Source of the DNA: Parathielavia appendiculata
Taxonomy: Eukaryota > Ascomycota > Sordariomycetes > Sordariales > Chaetomiaceae
Assembly: GCF_033297405.1 (NCBI RefSeq)
Contig: NW_026944221.1
Span: forward strand, 186,001-250,000
Direction of reading: 5' to 3'
DNA length: 64,000 nucleotides
Shown here in pieces: positions 10,589 through 22,914 of this stretch (within the stretch, counting starts at the first letter, position 1; each line of letters begins with the position of its first letter). A program made the position numbers and the translations under genes. Below the pieces are notes generated by a model. It ran no database searches, was not told where the DNA came from, and worked only from the letters and a program-made list of their open reading frames with translations.

Positions 10589-12544
10589 ATGACTTCCAAC
10601 GACGTCCGCGATGTCCTGAACCTCCCCTCGGACCACTCCGCTGGACCCCGCCCCTCCAAGAAGAGAAAAACTATCGCTCCGCGGCCAAACCTGAAAGGCC
10701 TCGCTCGTGAAGTGCAGAGTCTCGGCGGCGACAACCCAATAGCTATTGTTCCCGAGGTCTCCTTCTTCAAGAAGCGGCGATTCGCCAGTCGCAAGCCGGC
10801 TGCACGGTGGGAACTGAGGCCATTCATCAACTCGGCACGGGGCGACAATGGCGCCCTCGTCCTCAGGCACTGGAAACGTAAGACGGAACATGGCGCGCCG
10901 CCAGCAGAACACATGCAAGACGGGGAATCGCGGCCGGCTGAGGACGGGGTCAACGGAGAGAGAAAGGAGGACACACTCGAGGACTCGTCTTTCGCCAAAT
11001 TCAACGCCAAGGTCGCCGTACCGCAGTACAACGACGACCAGTACCAGTCCAATCTCCAAAGCAGCGAGTGGACCAAGGAAGAAACAGACTACCTGTTGGA
11101 ACTGGCCCAGGAATACGACCTGCGTTGGCCCATCATATGGGACAGGTACGAGTACGTGCCAAAGCCCCCTCCTCAGGAGGAGGAAGCGAACGGGCCTAGT
11201 ACTGCCGTGGTGCCCGCACCGAAACCGCGGACTATGGAGGACCTGAAGTCCCGGTACTACGAGGTGGCATCGAAGATGATGGCTGTCCAGAAGCCGGCGC
11301 AGTACATGACGCGCCCAGAGTTTGAACTCTACGAGATAATGCAGAACTTCAATCCGGAGCAGGAGAGGAAGCGCAAGGAGTTTGCTCTCAACACCATGGC
11401 CCGGTCAAAGGACGAGGCCCGCGAGGAGGAGTCCCTGCTCCTCGAGATCAAGCGCATCCTAGCGCGTACCGAGCGCTTCAACGAGGAGCGCCGCGAGCTC
11501 TACCGCCGCCTTGACTACCCTGCCACAGATTCGGACATCAACTCGTTCAAGAGCTCCGCCGGACTGCAAGCCCTCCTGCAGAACCTCATGTCCACGGACA
11601 AGTCCAAGAAGCGCAAGAGCATCCTCGGCCCGGGCGACGGCGTCAGCCCAGGCGGGCCTGTTGCCAACAGTGCCGCCCCCGAGTCTGGACCCCACAACCG
11701 TCGCGAGAGTATCGCTGCCGCGCCGTCGTCAAGCCGCCGCGACTCCGACGTCCGCGGCGCCCGCACCTCGGCCGAACCTACTTCAACAACCGCCACCTCC
11801 TTCTCGGCCGCCGCCGCGACCGCCAACAAGAAGAAGGGCTCCTTGCCCTCCGCCGCCGCCGCCGCCCACCAGCAGCACCAGGAGCGCCGCAAGCTCTCGG
11901 CGCAGGAAGAGCAGGTCTACGGCGTGTCGTACCACGAGCGGCTGGGGAGCGGCCCCACGTTCCGGTACGAGCGCATCAATAAGCTGTACAGTCACAAGTC
12001 GGGCCAGCAGCAGCTGCGCATGACCAACGCGCTGGCCGAGCTGGACGTGCCGCCGCGGCTAATAATGCCCACGGCGGCGGTGACGGCCCAGTTTGAGGTG
12101 CTCTGGGGCGCTGTCACGGCGCTGGTGGATTTGAGGAAGCTGAGTGATAAGTTGGAGGGAGAGATTAAGCTCGAGGAGGCTAAGAAGGTTGAGAGGGAGC
12201 GGGCAAGGGGTGTGCTGGGGGATGGTGGTTGTGGTGATGATGATGGAAATGGGGTTGCCGCTGAGGAGGGGGATGTGGAAGACGAGAAAGAAAGGACGGC
12301 TGGGGATCAGACCGATGGGCAGCTGGCGAACGGAGAGGCGCGGCCGGGTGGTGAGCAGTCCGCTCGCGCTGGAGCCGACACCGGGGGTGGGGCTGACGAG
12401 GCGGACGGGATCAAAGGGGAGCCCGGGGCGGAGAAGGAGAAGACTGCTGACGCCAGACCGGGAAGCAGCGGCGGGGCTCACAAGCGGAGTGCCAGCGTGC
12501 TAAGCTCCACTAGTGATAAGAGCGCGAAGCGGCAGAAGAAGTAG
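10589..12544 (+). CDS. swc4: Swc4/DMAP1-like subunit of SWR1 and NuA4 chromatin complexes
   Basis: Single-exon gene, 651 residues. Swc4 (Eaf2; DMAP1 in animals) is shared by the SWR1 complex, which deposits H2A.Z, and the NuA4 histone acetyltransferase. The N-terminus (MTSNDVRDVLNLP, then a basic KKRKTI stretch) is characteristic. A SANT/Myb-like domain at about residues 155-215 has the spaced tryptophans of SSEWTKEETDYLLEL and WPIIWDRY. It is followed by the conserved helical DMAP1 region with EIMQNFNPEQERKRK and a charged coiled coil (about 250-310). After a Ser/Ala-rich linker comes the conserved block YGVSYHERLGSGPTFRYERI (about 448-467). The last 100 residues are acidic, Gly-rich and probably disordered, ending in a lysine-rich cluster (SAKRQKK) that could be a nuclear localisation signal. 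No intron is needed. The gene is divergent from the p24 gene. Confidence 0.93.
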   Translation: MTSNDVRDVLNLPSDHSAGPRPSKKRKTIAPRPNLKGLAREVQSLGGDNPIAIVPEVSFFKKRRFASRKPAARWELRPFINSARGDNGALVLRHWKRKTEHGAPPAEHMQDGESRPAEDGVNGERKEDTLEDSSFAKFNAKVAVPQYNDDQYQSNLQSSEWTKEETDYLLELAQEYDLRWPIIWDRYEYVPKPPPQEEEANGPSTAVVPAPKPRTMEDLKSRYYEVASKMMAVQKPAQYMTRPEFELYEIMQNFNPEQERKRKEFALNTMARSKDEAREEESLLLEIKRILARTERFNEERRELYRRLDYPATDSDINSFKSSAGLQALLQNLMSTDKSKKRKSILGPGDGVSPGGPVANSAAPESGPHNRRESIAAAPSSSRRDSDVRGARTSAEPTSTTATSFSAAAATANKKKGSLPSAAAAAHQQHQERRKLSAQEEQVYGVSYHERLGSGPTFRYERINKLYSHKSGQQQLRMTNALAELDVPPRLIMPTAAVTAQFEVLWGAVTALVDLRKLSDKLEGEIKLEEAKKVERERARGVLGDGGCGDDDGNGVAAEEGDVEDEKERTAGDQTDGQLANGEARPGGEQSARAGADTGGGADEADGIKGEPGAEKEKTADARPGSSGGAHKRSASVLSSTSDKSAKRQKK

Positions 12545-15500
12545 CTCCACTCCCTGCTGGGGATGGCTTTTTAGGGAAGGAGATGATTAGCGATGGCTTC
12601 AGTACAATACATGTTGTGAGCTTAGTGGTCGACGTGCGCGTGGCGAGCTCGTTTTAGGGGTATCAGCATAAGCTTCCCTCCCAGATTCCGGCCTTACAAA
12701 TTCGCGGATGGGCGGTGTGCCAGCGAATGCAGCGGTAATGGTGATTTTGGTGGCTGTAAATCCCCTTGTGGAAGACACTCCAGCGTATCCATCGTGATGC
12801 ATTGAGCACAAGCAGGTTGAAGACCCGGTCAGAACGTGATTACCTTGTGTATATGAGAAGAGCACTTCGACTCGCCAGTCCTCAGTCGACTTGCCAAGGG
12901 TTCAACGACAGACTCGTCTTGCGACGATGCGTGATGAGTTTTGATCTGGCATTTTAGCCCCATCTCCGAGGTGCTCCATTCAGTCATCGAGCGAAATAGA
13001 CGATTAAGGCTTTTACTTAAAACCTCTCAGGCCGCCACTTGCACTGCTATACACGACAAAACCACGCCACTCGGGCTGGCTCCTGGCATATCTCCGGGGG
13101 CGGTTTGGAGTTTTTCACAATGTAGCGGGTCGGATCAGACGCCGCCCAAGCTCCCTACTCCTTTTGCCCGCGACACGCGACTGGCTGCAGAAGAGGGTTT
13201 TGTGTGGAGTGATGAGCGTCAGGCACATGTGGTTCCCATCAGGGGATTTGAGTTACGATGCTGTGACGTCGACTAAGGTGACTTTGGTGTCTGTACCAGA
13301 CATGCAATGCAGCCAATTCTCAGTCTGTCGTAAAATAATTGTGGAAGCAAGTATCAGTTCAGGTTCAACTGCCCGGTCTGAGCTGAAAACCGTTGTAGAA
13401 GAGGTTGCCCTCGTAACCCAAAGGTGCCTTCTAGGCTAGCGTTGACTATACGTCTGACTACATGCATCAGATATTCGGCACTCTGATCAGGGCATCAGTG
13501 AATCAAGCTATATCGTTTGCTTGCTGAAGACTTACAGCGCTAGTTTCCTTATCGCGAGTCACGATCTCCTCCCGCGCCGGGCTCAGATGCCTCCGCAATG
13601 CTTTGGGTTCTCATTATGTAGAACAATGTACTGCCGGCGTTGCACATATTAGGTCCAGATTCCTCCACTCACCAGCCTCTCCTCTCCCTCTCGAGGGAGG
13701 TCACCAGTTACGACTCGCAAACCGCCGCCACATGTTGATGTTCGAACACTAACCGCCGGCCCCCAAAGCAAGATTCTGTGGCCCTGAGAGTTTTGGTAAC
13801 CATCCACCTCCACCAGGAGCCGGGTGGTGAGCTGTTTAAGTGCTCTTGACAAAGGCTCAGTCAGGTGGTGGGCTGCATCGTGAATCCAGGGCTTGACAAG
13901 CTCCCGGGAGCATTATTGGAGAGTAAAGCGGAAATGAGATATTCAGCCAGGCGCAGCGGACGGCGGCGGTAGTGTGGCTAAACTATTCGTAGCACGCATC
14001 GAGGGGATCAATGTCAGGGACGAGCAGGCCAAGTTCAGTACCAAGGCAGCCGACGAGACTCCCTCGGATGTGCCAATGATTGTTGTAAAACAAATTAGAC
14101 ACGCAAGATACGACATCCTGTAGCGTAGCGATTTCTTTCCCAATCCGAACATCCAACGCGGATGCCGGTCTCGGAGCCGCGCTGGCGAGGATGCAACGGG
14201 ATGGGCGCTTGGCTGGTGATGGGCTCGGCTCTGGGGGCAAGAGAAAGTATGCAGGTACGAAGTCATCCCCCTACAATCCCGTCACCCGCGTGAAATGTTT
14301 CAGAATGACCTGGAAATCTGGGGAAGGTCTGCGGTGAAAAGTATTCAAGTTTATTTTAGGAAGACAGGGTGAGTTTCCCGGTCCTCCCCGAGTCGCTGGG
14401 TCGTGTGATATCGGGTTCCTGGAGTTCATTTGAAGCAGGGAAGCTATAAAAAGACAATCAGAAGCTTCCTCGGCAAATAACCGACCAACAGGCCACGTTC
14501 TCGTCGCGTGAGCGGAGTGGGCGGCTGCCGTCTGGTTGGGTTTGGGACTTGGTTGAGAAGCCATGTCGTTGAAAGTGGACCCGAGCCATATATGCAGGTA
14601 CAGCTCGTTTACCCGTTATGTACCAGTACTTGAACCCTCGTTTCGTGGTACAAACTGCCAGTGCCGCAGATCTAGATCTCGTCACGCCCTTGATAGGGCT
14701 GCTTGACGCATGCGCCCATCGTAGCCGCGGCGGCGGTAACGGGTGTGTGGTGGCGCCGGCAGGTAGCTAAAATACTCCGAAAGGCAAGGCGGTCGGCGAC
14801 TTAAGAGACGGGGAGAGGGGGGGTGACAACAGGGTGTTGGTATCGACAACCCTCGGTACCTGCAGGCGCCCCATGCCACGGTTCTCGCAAGGACCCCTGG
14901 GGGTGTTGCCGCCGGTGGTTGCCGCAGCCGCTGGCATGAACATGTAGTCCTCCCTTTTGTCGTCTCGATAAACTCAGAGCCGCATCATACCCCCCTGCAA
15001 CATGCCAAAGCGTGCGTGGGCCGCGCCACGCCCGGGCAAATGGTGTCAACGGGCAAGGGGGCAAGCGGTCTTGGCGATCACCCAGCGGCTCGGGAACCTG
15101 CAAAGACATCACGGTAGGGCTGGTGAACAGCCAGTAGTGTTTCCTGGCGTTTCGAAACGACATGTTCATCCCGAATTAGAAGTCGTGGGAGAAGTCGTCG
15201 TCCAATGTCATGATGGCGGTTGCCGTGCTCGATGTGTGTGGGGCGGAGGGGCCAATAGAAACGCTGCGTTCGGGAACGTTACGCGCTGCTGGGAACTGTA
15301 AGCGCCGTTCGGGCGTCAAGCAATGCAGACTTCATACGTACGACACAAGGCTGGCGCCCACGGCCATAGATGTTTGCGCAATCCTGCGTCGTAACCGGCG
15401 GAAACGGTATTATTTGCGGAGAGCATCCGATAAAACACAGCGTTTCGCCGTTTGCCCCCGGTGACGGGCGTCCACTCGCTGCGCGGGAGCGAGCCGCCCT

Positions 15501-18500
15501 GATGCCGAGCAGTCCTGTTTATGGCATCGATGATACCGGCGCCGTGGCCACACGACGGAGCACTACTGCGCAACAAATGAACTTTCTTCCGAGGAAGACG
15601 CTCTTCTTGTTTCGACAGGGCCAGGGAGAGTACAGGGAGGTTCGTGAATGCCGTCCATGATAGAGTTATGACTAGTGCCAGGGGGCCAGGAGATATTCGA
15701 AAAACTGATGTCCGGACTCGTCTTGTGGTAGCGGGGATCTGGAACGTGAGGAAGCCCCGGTAGGTTGCGTGCCATCGGCCAGGGGTGCTTCGAACAGAGC
15801 ATGTGATGTAACTGATGTCTCCGTGAGGTGATACAGTGTTCGAAGCTCGACTGTGGGATGATGGACCGAAACAGTAATGTGGCCGGTCTCTTCATGCACA
15901 TTTCAGTCGTAAGCCGCACTTGAGGATTCAGCGGCTCGGCCGAAATCTAGCCTATGATGGAGGATCGTATTTTTGGCTTTATTATGGGGTTGCCTATGAA
16001 GGCCTTTTTCCTTGCATGGAGCGGCTATCGTCCGCCCCGCAGTAAGCCCCTTCGGCGGAGGGCTTCGGTCGGCTGGCAGGGTTTCCATGTGAGATCGCCC
16101 GGGTCCGTGTTCTTTTTCTCGTCATCAGTCAGCCGGAGGGTGGTGCTTCTCCGATTTTGCCGATGAAACGAACTCGTCATGTTCAATGACTTAAGCATAA
16201 GTGGAGTTCAAAGTGTCCGAATATGAGACTGATGCGAGATGCCGCACACCAATCAATCCAGATAGTTATCGCATCGCCGAAGTGTTGAGACGAGCGATTA
16301 ACTTCTTAGCGCAGTTCCAATCGCGACAACCGCCTCCGTCCCGGTCAGGGATGTTGGGCACCAGATCGCACAATCTCCCTTCCGCACCTGCCGCTGGACA
16401 ACTGGCAATCATGTTCCAAGAATAAAATCAGCAATCGCCCGCTGCCGCCGCTTGCTGCTTGACCTTAGTACGCCCGCTATTGAATTGTTTCCGGGCTCTC
16501 ATAGGCTGCAGCGCCTTCCGTCGCGGCCAATCAGGATTACGCTTCCCATAGAACAGGCGTCCAATAAGCTTCAATTTTCTGCCAATTGAGATGGTGACAA
16601 GGTCTAGCGTGCGTTTCGGCCTCCGAGTCCTTACAGGACACAGTATCACAAACTGTGTACCATAGCGTAACAACGTCCAATGCAATGCGACAAACGCTCA
16701 CGCTCGTCCCGCTCTTCTGTTTTCCGCCATCGTCAGAAGGCCAAGGCCGAGTCCCAACATTTCAAGCATCTCGCAACGCCAAACCAAGTCCCTTGCGAAA
16801 TACCTCCTACCTGGGGGCTTTTTTTGTTTTTTGTTTGTTTTTGTTTTTATATTATCTCCCCCGGGCGTCATCTCGGAAGATTAACGACTGCGTTTCGTGC
16901 ATAACACAACTCGGCACCTTCAGGGTGTGTGGGGACGGATGACACCAAAGCTCAGAAGCAGGCCCGAGGCACGGAAGAAACCCTGGGCTTTTCACCCGCA
17001 CGCCAATATGTTCCTCCGCCGTGGACATAATTGACGAAGAAGTGGGCACTTGGCCGGATCTGGACAGGCATAGGGCGACTTGGCAGCTGGTTGGTAGCAT
17101 CAATGTTCCCGTTGTGCAGTTTCGGCAACCCTTCTCAAATGACCACGAGCGAGGTGGATGGGGCAAATTTTCCTCTATGACCCGTCGTGTTGTTTGACTG
17201 TTTCTGTCTTACCGCCGGCTGGCGGCTGATCCCCGCGGATCGGAGCCGCCCATGACCTCCAAACGCAGCGAAGCGAGCTGGCCGCGGCTGACGACTTCTC
17301 TTTCAGGCCAGAAGTTCGTATTTGATCAAAACGGTGTGAGCACTGCGTAGTTACCGGAAGACAGGGCTGACCTGCGTTTAGCAACCAAGGGTCATCTCAT
17401 CACTGGTTCTGCACCCAGTCATTGGCCACTCATCGTGCAAGCCTCAGGAACTCGATTACCATCGCTCGTTGGGAAATCCCTCGCCTCGTTCAACGGAAGC
17501 GGGGTCACACAGAGGAACACAATATGGATAGCAAAGATCTGGCCCAAAGCTAGCATTAATCAAATCACTGCGAGGTGGCACGGTACCTATCTAGTGTGTA
17601 TGTCGCTGTTCGTACTGCAGGGGACGGACGGTCCTTCACACATGCACGCCGTCGTTTGCGGAAACAAAGTTCGGGTGGCCATCGCCCAAGAAGCTCCCCG
17701 GTTTCCGAGGCGGGGCGAGGTGAGGCGGTCCCCGAGGGCAAGCGTCGCGGCAGCCCCGTTACACACGTCACGATCTGAGGGATTGGCGATAGGGCAGGTT
17801 GTCATGATTCTCGCGATGAGGAACATTTTTATCCATGCCCCTTTCGTTGCCCAATTGCACCACCAGACGCCAACGTCCGGGATGGCACCACGATCGAAGC
17901 ACTTCCCATTTGCAGCCGGCGGCTGCCAACCGCGCCTAGCAAACTGCATGGAGAGCGCCAGGCATGGCTCAACTTGATGTCGGTCGACTTGGCGAGGCTG
18001 GTCTTCGTGGTGGCCGGTCAATGCTGACCTAGCCAAAGCCATGTCAACCCAGGCCCCAAACAGACGCCCTCCTTCAAGTCTCCGGCAGGGTAGGAAACGG
18101 ACGATTAAGGTATAACGATTGACTCGATGAGTTGTTGAACTATTGAACAATGGGCTTCTGCCCCTGATTGACCCCTGCGACCATCATTGCCATGTTCGAC
18201 TGTGCCGACGGAGAATGGCTTGGCGTGCTCGCCAGACGGTACCTGATGTATTGTACAGGTACAGGCACACAGGACGGATAGCGGTAGCCAAGTGCACATG
18301 CAAGTGCCTGGCTGGCTCGACAACGCGTTTATTATTTAGCAGCCATGAGCAGCAGGGTCTTGATATTCAATGCGGAGCAGCTCCGTACTCCACCCCGCTG
18401 TTACATAACAACCTGGAAATGAAAAAGCTGTGGTACAGTACGGAGTACTCTGGACCCAAGCACGGAAGGCCTCCGCATGTACCAGTACGAGATCGACGTT

Positions 18501-20546
18501 CCTGTCGTTTCCTCGGCTCTGCGGTGTGCCGCTGAATTTAGCACAAGTGCCCGCTGACAGGACTTGTTGGTAGATGTGTGCTTGACTCCCACATTCCAAC
18601 GCGGGGGACGGTAAGGTACCTTGTCTGACGTCTCTTCCCCCTCTTAAACCATGTCCTTGCATTCGACTTGTATCTTATTATACGGCACACGAAGCGGACT
18701 TGCTGCTGACACTGGCCGGAGGGATTTCCTCTTTCTTAGATTCAACTTCCGCGCTGCGCGCTGTAAACCCAACCCCAGTCTAACCCCAGAGGATTTCACA
18801 GACACGGGTAACATAAGACCCACACTGTCACCGACCAGGGCTCCCTGCAAGATCTCGCCGCTTTCTCATCCCAGCCTTCTGCACCCGCGCGGGCGTCTGT
18901 GCGTTCCGACTCGCGAGCGGTACAATTTTATGGCGCTTGTTTGGCTGCTGGACACTTTGACTCCATGCACCCCCTTCATCATACCTGTCCGCATCTCTGC
19001 TCCGCTCTGCAGGCTCGGGGTTACGGGGATAGTCTGCCTGGACAAGGGAATATTTCCCACGCTCTGCCCCCGGAACTTTGCGACCAGAGAGGCAACTTGA
19101 GAATTCGCCGCTGCTCAAGGGAGGTGTTAGGTTATTCGACGTTGCGGCACCGCGCATCAGCCTGGGCTCCAGCCTCCCATATCGTTTCCGACAGGCGCAG
19201 CAGAAACCTTAATCGCGCGTCAACACAACGCCAAGCGCCAGTGCCCGGCAAGTTCAAAGACAAAGGCGAAGGGGTACTCTGAGGTTCGAAGAGCCGGCAA
19301 CACACGAACGCAATATCGGCTCCTCCTGATTACGAAACGTCGTACCCACACGCAGCATCTCGGGTTCTCTGTCCACGGTTCATCAACCACATCCGTCGTC
19401 GCATTGGTAGCGGGCTGCCGAGGGCGCAACGTGTGGGAACGTGAGATTCGCGCACAGATCACATACTTTGTACCTCATCATCACTCACTTACCAAGCGGG
19501 CACCACCACCTTAGGGTAATGAATCTCTGACGTGTCACACCGGCACCTCATCACCACAAACGAACGCGAGGTCGATTTTTCCTTCAGCAACAGCAAGCAG
19601 CATAAGCCTCCACATTCCACATCGGCACCTAGGTGGCGATCTGAGCAGCAAGCGGCGGCGGCGGAAGGGAGCACTGTGACGGTTTGCTATCAGCTTTTGT
19701 CGCGGCCTTTGCGGTGGTCACAATCCGACCCCGGCTTTGGGTTTGCGCACACCGGGCCCCGGATTTGCGGTCACTCATTGCTGCATCCTGGCTGGATCCG
19801 CCATTCCACGTACGCCAGAGCCGCGACTCAGCTTCCACAGCCGAGGATCGCCTGCAAACAGTGGCTTTCAAGGCCAAAACGGGGCGGAAAGACAGAAATA
19901 TTCAGGGAGGAAAAGAACTTATTCTTTTTTCACTTTGACGCAGCAGCGAAGCCTACGCCGACCAAAGTGGTACCAAGACGACGCCAGATTTCGGACGAGT
20001 CCAGGGCTGGAAGTGACGGACGCACGAGCGCCGCCCGGTCCCCACCTTCCTTCATCAGTGCTACATCGCAGCCCGGCGCGGGCCTTTCTGCTCATCATCC
20101 TTCATTCTGCAGCGGGTACGCTCTTTCTCATTTTTCGATTGGTTTTTAGGCTTCATCAATCTTAGAGACGCACAACGGCGATTCATCAAACACACGAACG
20201 CCGCGATTCAAGGAAGGTTGACCGCTGTTGCATGTCCCACAGCAGGTTCGGGAATCGACTCGCTTGGATCCGCCGCTTCTGGCATCTCATTTATCTGCCA
20301 CAGCCGAACGCTACCTGCCTGAGGCCGCCCTCATTGCGCGACTTTAGCTGACGCCAACCGAGCATTGCGCCAACCTGTCCAACGCTTGTCAGCCGCAGAG
20401 CGGTCGCCCCAGACCTTGGCTCCGTGGAAGTGGGACTCTGTGTTCAGATCCTGAGCCGTGACGGATTTGTTCCCCATTCCCGTACGGACCATTTTGTAGA
20501 AGGCTTGGAGAATCGACTTAGAAACATTCCGGAGAAGTGGCGGTGA
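12545..20546. other. 8 kb gene-free stretch upstream of the regulator-acetyltransferase gene
   Basis: I find no frame in these 8 kb with a recognisable family, a plausible exon chain or sustained coding bias. The longest open frames (e.g. 187 codons on the minus strand, 17587-18150) look random. Base composition is mixed (not a plain AT-rich RIP block), with short AT-rich patches near 16810-16860. No tRNA, 5S rRNA or transposon termini were recognised. The last kilobase (about 19500-20546) probably contains the promoter and leader of the gene at 20547. The rest may be a very long regulatory region, non-coding RNA genes, or old decayed repeats. Confidence 0.45.
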
Positions 20547-22914
20547 TTGGAGATGGCGTCCTTCACAGCATTGAATGGGGCCTCGCCAAAGTCTGCCGAA
20601 GGTATGAACGGGTCGGTACCAGATGGAGATCGGGCAAACAGACAATCGCCAAGCGCAGAACCCAGTGCGGAAGGGTATCAGAGCCAGCGGGATCGAGAAA
20701 GCCGCGATGCGCACGAGGGTCGCGATGCTCAAGAGGGCCGGCGCAGCACCAACCACGAGAGGCTTCCACTTCCTGGCGCCCCTGCCTTTACCGATGCCGA
20801 GGGTTTGCACAAACGAAAGCGGTCCATCTCAGAATCACCCAGGAGAGACCGCCTGCTATCGCCGCCTACGAGAACCGAAAGGGTAGAACGGCCAGAGCGG
20901 TCGGACCCGTCCGAGCAGTATGCACCGCACCGCTATCGTTCGGAATCACGTGATAGACGGACAACACCCCAGAGAAGTGTTTATCAAGAAGAGCGAGGAG
21001 ATGAAGCGCGGGATGGTGGAGAGCATTGGCGTCGGCGCGGTTCCAGAGAGGAGCGCACATCGAGCTACGAAGCCCCTTACTCAGCTGGTCCGGTATCAGC
21101 TCAGTCAGAAGAACCAGTGGGCGACATGCTACGGAGGGCGACAAGTTATGGCGACGAGGATCAGAGCCCGGATGGCGACGATCACGGGATGCACTCCGGC
21201 CAGTACACGCCTGAGCACCGCAGAGACGGGGTTGTTCAGTCGGATCCGAAGAAAAGAAAGCGCAACTTCAGCAACCGCACCAAGACGGGTTGTCTAACCT
21301 GCAGGAAACGCAAAAAGAAGTGCGATGAGAAAAAACCGGAATGTGAGTTTCTCGCCCCGTCAAGAATTGTTTTGGTGTGGCCCCCGCGCGGTGGCCCAAC
21401 ACGCGCCCGGTTTACACGCATGGCCTCATTTCGCGGCCGCATCGGCCTGTTCCGGCGGCTGACAATCCACATAGGCAACAACTGTTACAAAGGCGGCTTT
21501 GTTTGTGCCGGATACCCCCCGCAACGGGGAGCCTGGCCGAATAAGCCCGAGAGCAAGCCAGCACAGGTCAACATCGAGTCGAAGGATCCGAACTATGTCC
21601 CCCTCGGCGCATACGGAATGCCCCAGCAACCGGCCCCGTACGGCAGCAACCAGCAGCCGCTGCTCGGTCAGCAACCAAAGCGTGACTCGTTGCCATATAA
21701 CCGTGGCCAGCCCACGCTCAGAATCACGCCGCCCCAGGGCCGCCCGCTGCAGTCAGACGACGATAGGTTGACAGCATCGACAATGCCGAGCTCCATCATC
21801 AGTCCCGACAACAAACTCTCGGCGCTGTCAGGGTACACGACGTCGGCATCTGCCATGTCAGCCATGTCGGCATCTGCCAATATGTTCCCGACTCCGGTCA
21901 GCGCCGCCGCAACATCTGCGTTCTCTGATCGGGCGCCCAAGGAATACCAGCGGGTGCCGCCGCTTCACGATATTACTCGGACCGACCCAGAGCAGCAAGC
22001 ACCACCTCCGCCTCCTCCACAGAGCACCATCTCTACCCATCCGCCCTTCAGCAGTGTCTTGCACAGCGGCCGGACATCCACCCCACCAGCGCCGCCATCT
22101 ACCATGTCGTCGCAAACCCCTTCGGGCGGTGTTCAAGCGACAGCACAGCTTGCCCTGTCACACACCCAGTTTCCCTCGGATAGGCCACGCCGTCAAAAGG
22201 AGGAGATGCTGAACGGAAGGCAGTACTATCCGTTCGACAAGGAACTCGTGCTTGAGCGGGAGCGGTGCAATGCGGCTTGCTGGCGGTTCAACAACTCGAC
22301 CAACCCCAACCTGGGCGTCTCCCCCGCCGAGCGCGCGCGTCTCTTCCGCGACATACTGCAGCCACGCGAGGGTGTCCAGCTGTCGCCCACCATGGTGTCG
22401 CCCGTGACGCACGCGGGCCGAGTAGGCGAAAACGCCACGGTCGAAGCGCCCTTCAACTGCGACTATGGCTACAACATCCACATTGGCAACAACGTCGCCA
22501 TTGGCCGAAATTGTTTGATTAATGACGTCTGCGAGGTCAGGATTGGGAATAATGTCATCATCAGCCCCAACGTGTGCATCTACACAGGCACGTGCAGCAC
22601 CAACCCTCTGATGCGCAGAGGGAACCAGGGCACTCAATACGGCAAGCCTGTCATCATTGAGGACGACGTTTGGATCGCGGCCAATGTGGTCATCCTCCCT
22701 GGCGTCAGGATCGGGAAGGGTTCCACCGTGGGGGCTGGGTCGGTAGTTACTCGGGTGAGTTTCCTGCTCCTTCTCAAAGGGGGGGGAACCCTTGGTTTGG
22801 AGGATTCAAGCCTCTGCTTGCAGTTCACTGACAGGTTTTATGCAGGACGTCGCCACCTGGAGTGTCTACATGGGCCTTAAAGCCGGCCACCGCAGGGGTA
22901 TTGCCCCGGTTTGA
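20547..22914 (+). CDS. Zn2Cys6 regulator fused to a maltose/NodL-type hexapeptide acetyltransferase domain
   Basis: The exons are 20547-21342, 21475-22754 and 22846-22914, giving 714 residues. Residues 1-245 are disordered, Arg/Glu/Ser-rich and partly SR-like. A fungal binuclear zinc cluster follows with Cys249, 252, 259, 266, 269 and 276 in canonical spacing (x2, x6, x6, x2, x6). Cys266 is split by intron 1, and the last two cysteines lie in exon 2, so only spliced mRNA encodes the full cluster. A Pro/Gln/Ser-rich linker (about 290-500) leads to a maltose acetyltransferase N-domain (about 500-565, EEMLNGRQYYPFD) and left-handed beta-helix hexapeptide repeats (about 580-700, IHIGNNVAIGRNC, VIIEDDVWIAANVVILPG, GKGSTVGAGSVVTRD). 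No fungal_trans middle domain is seen. The loop that carries the acetyltransferase catalytic His (THP in relatives) reads YTGTCSTNP, with no His. Inferred role: nuclear DNA-binding regulator with a sugar-acetyltransferase-derived sensor, scaffold or enzyme. The substrate is unknown. A start two codons later (Met at 20553) is equally possible. Confidence 0.9.
21343..21474 (+). other. In-frame intron that interrupts the zinc cluster
   Basis: Donor GTGAGT at 21343 and acceptor CATAG ending at 21474. The 132 nt length is divisible by three and the intron contains no stop in frame. Retention would insert 44 residues between cysteines 4 and 5 of the Zn2Cys6 motif. Removal restores the exact family spacing, which is strong support for the splice sites. 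Confidence 0.9.

Noticed and set aside
17587..18150. 187-codon minus-strand frame in the 8 kb desert
   Set aside because: Random-looking composition, no domain, no neighbouring exons, and similar frames occur on both strands here.
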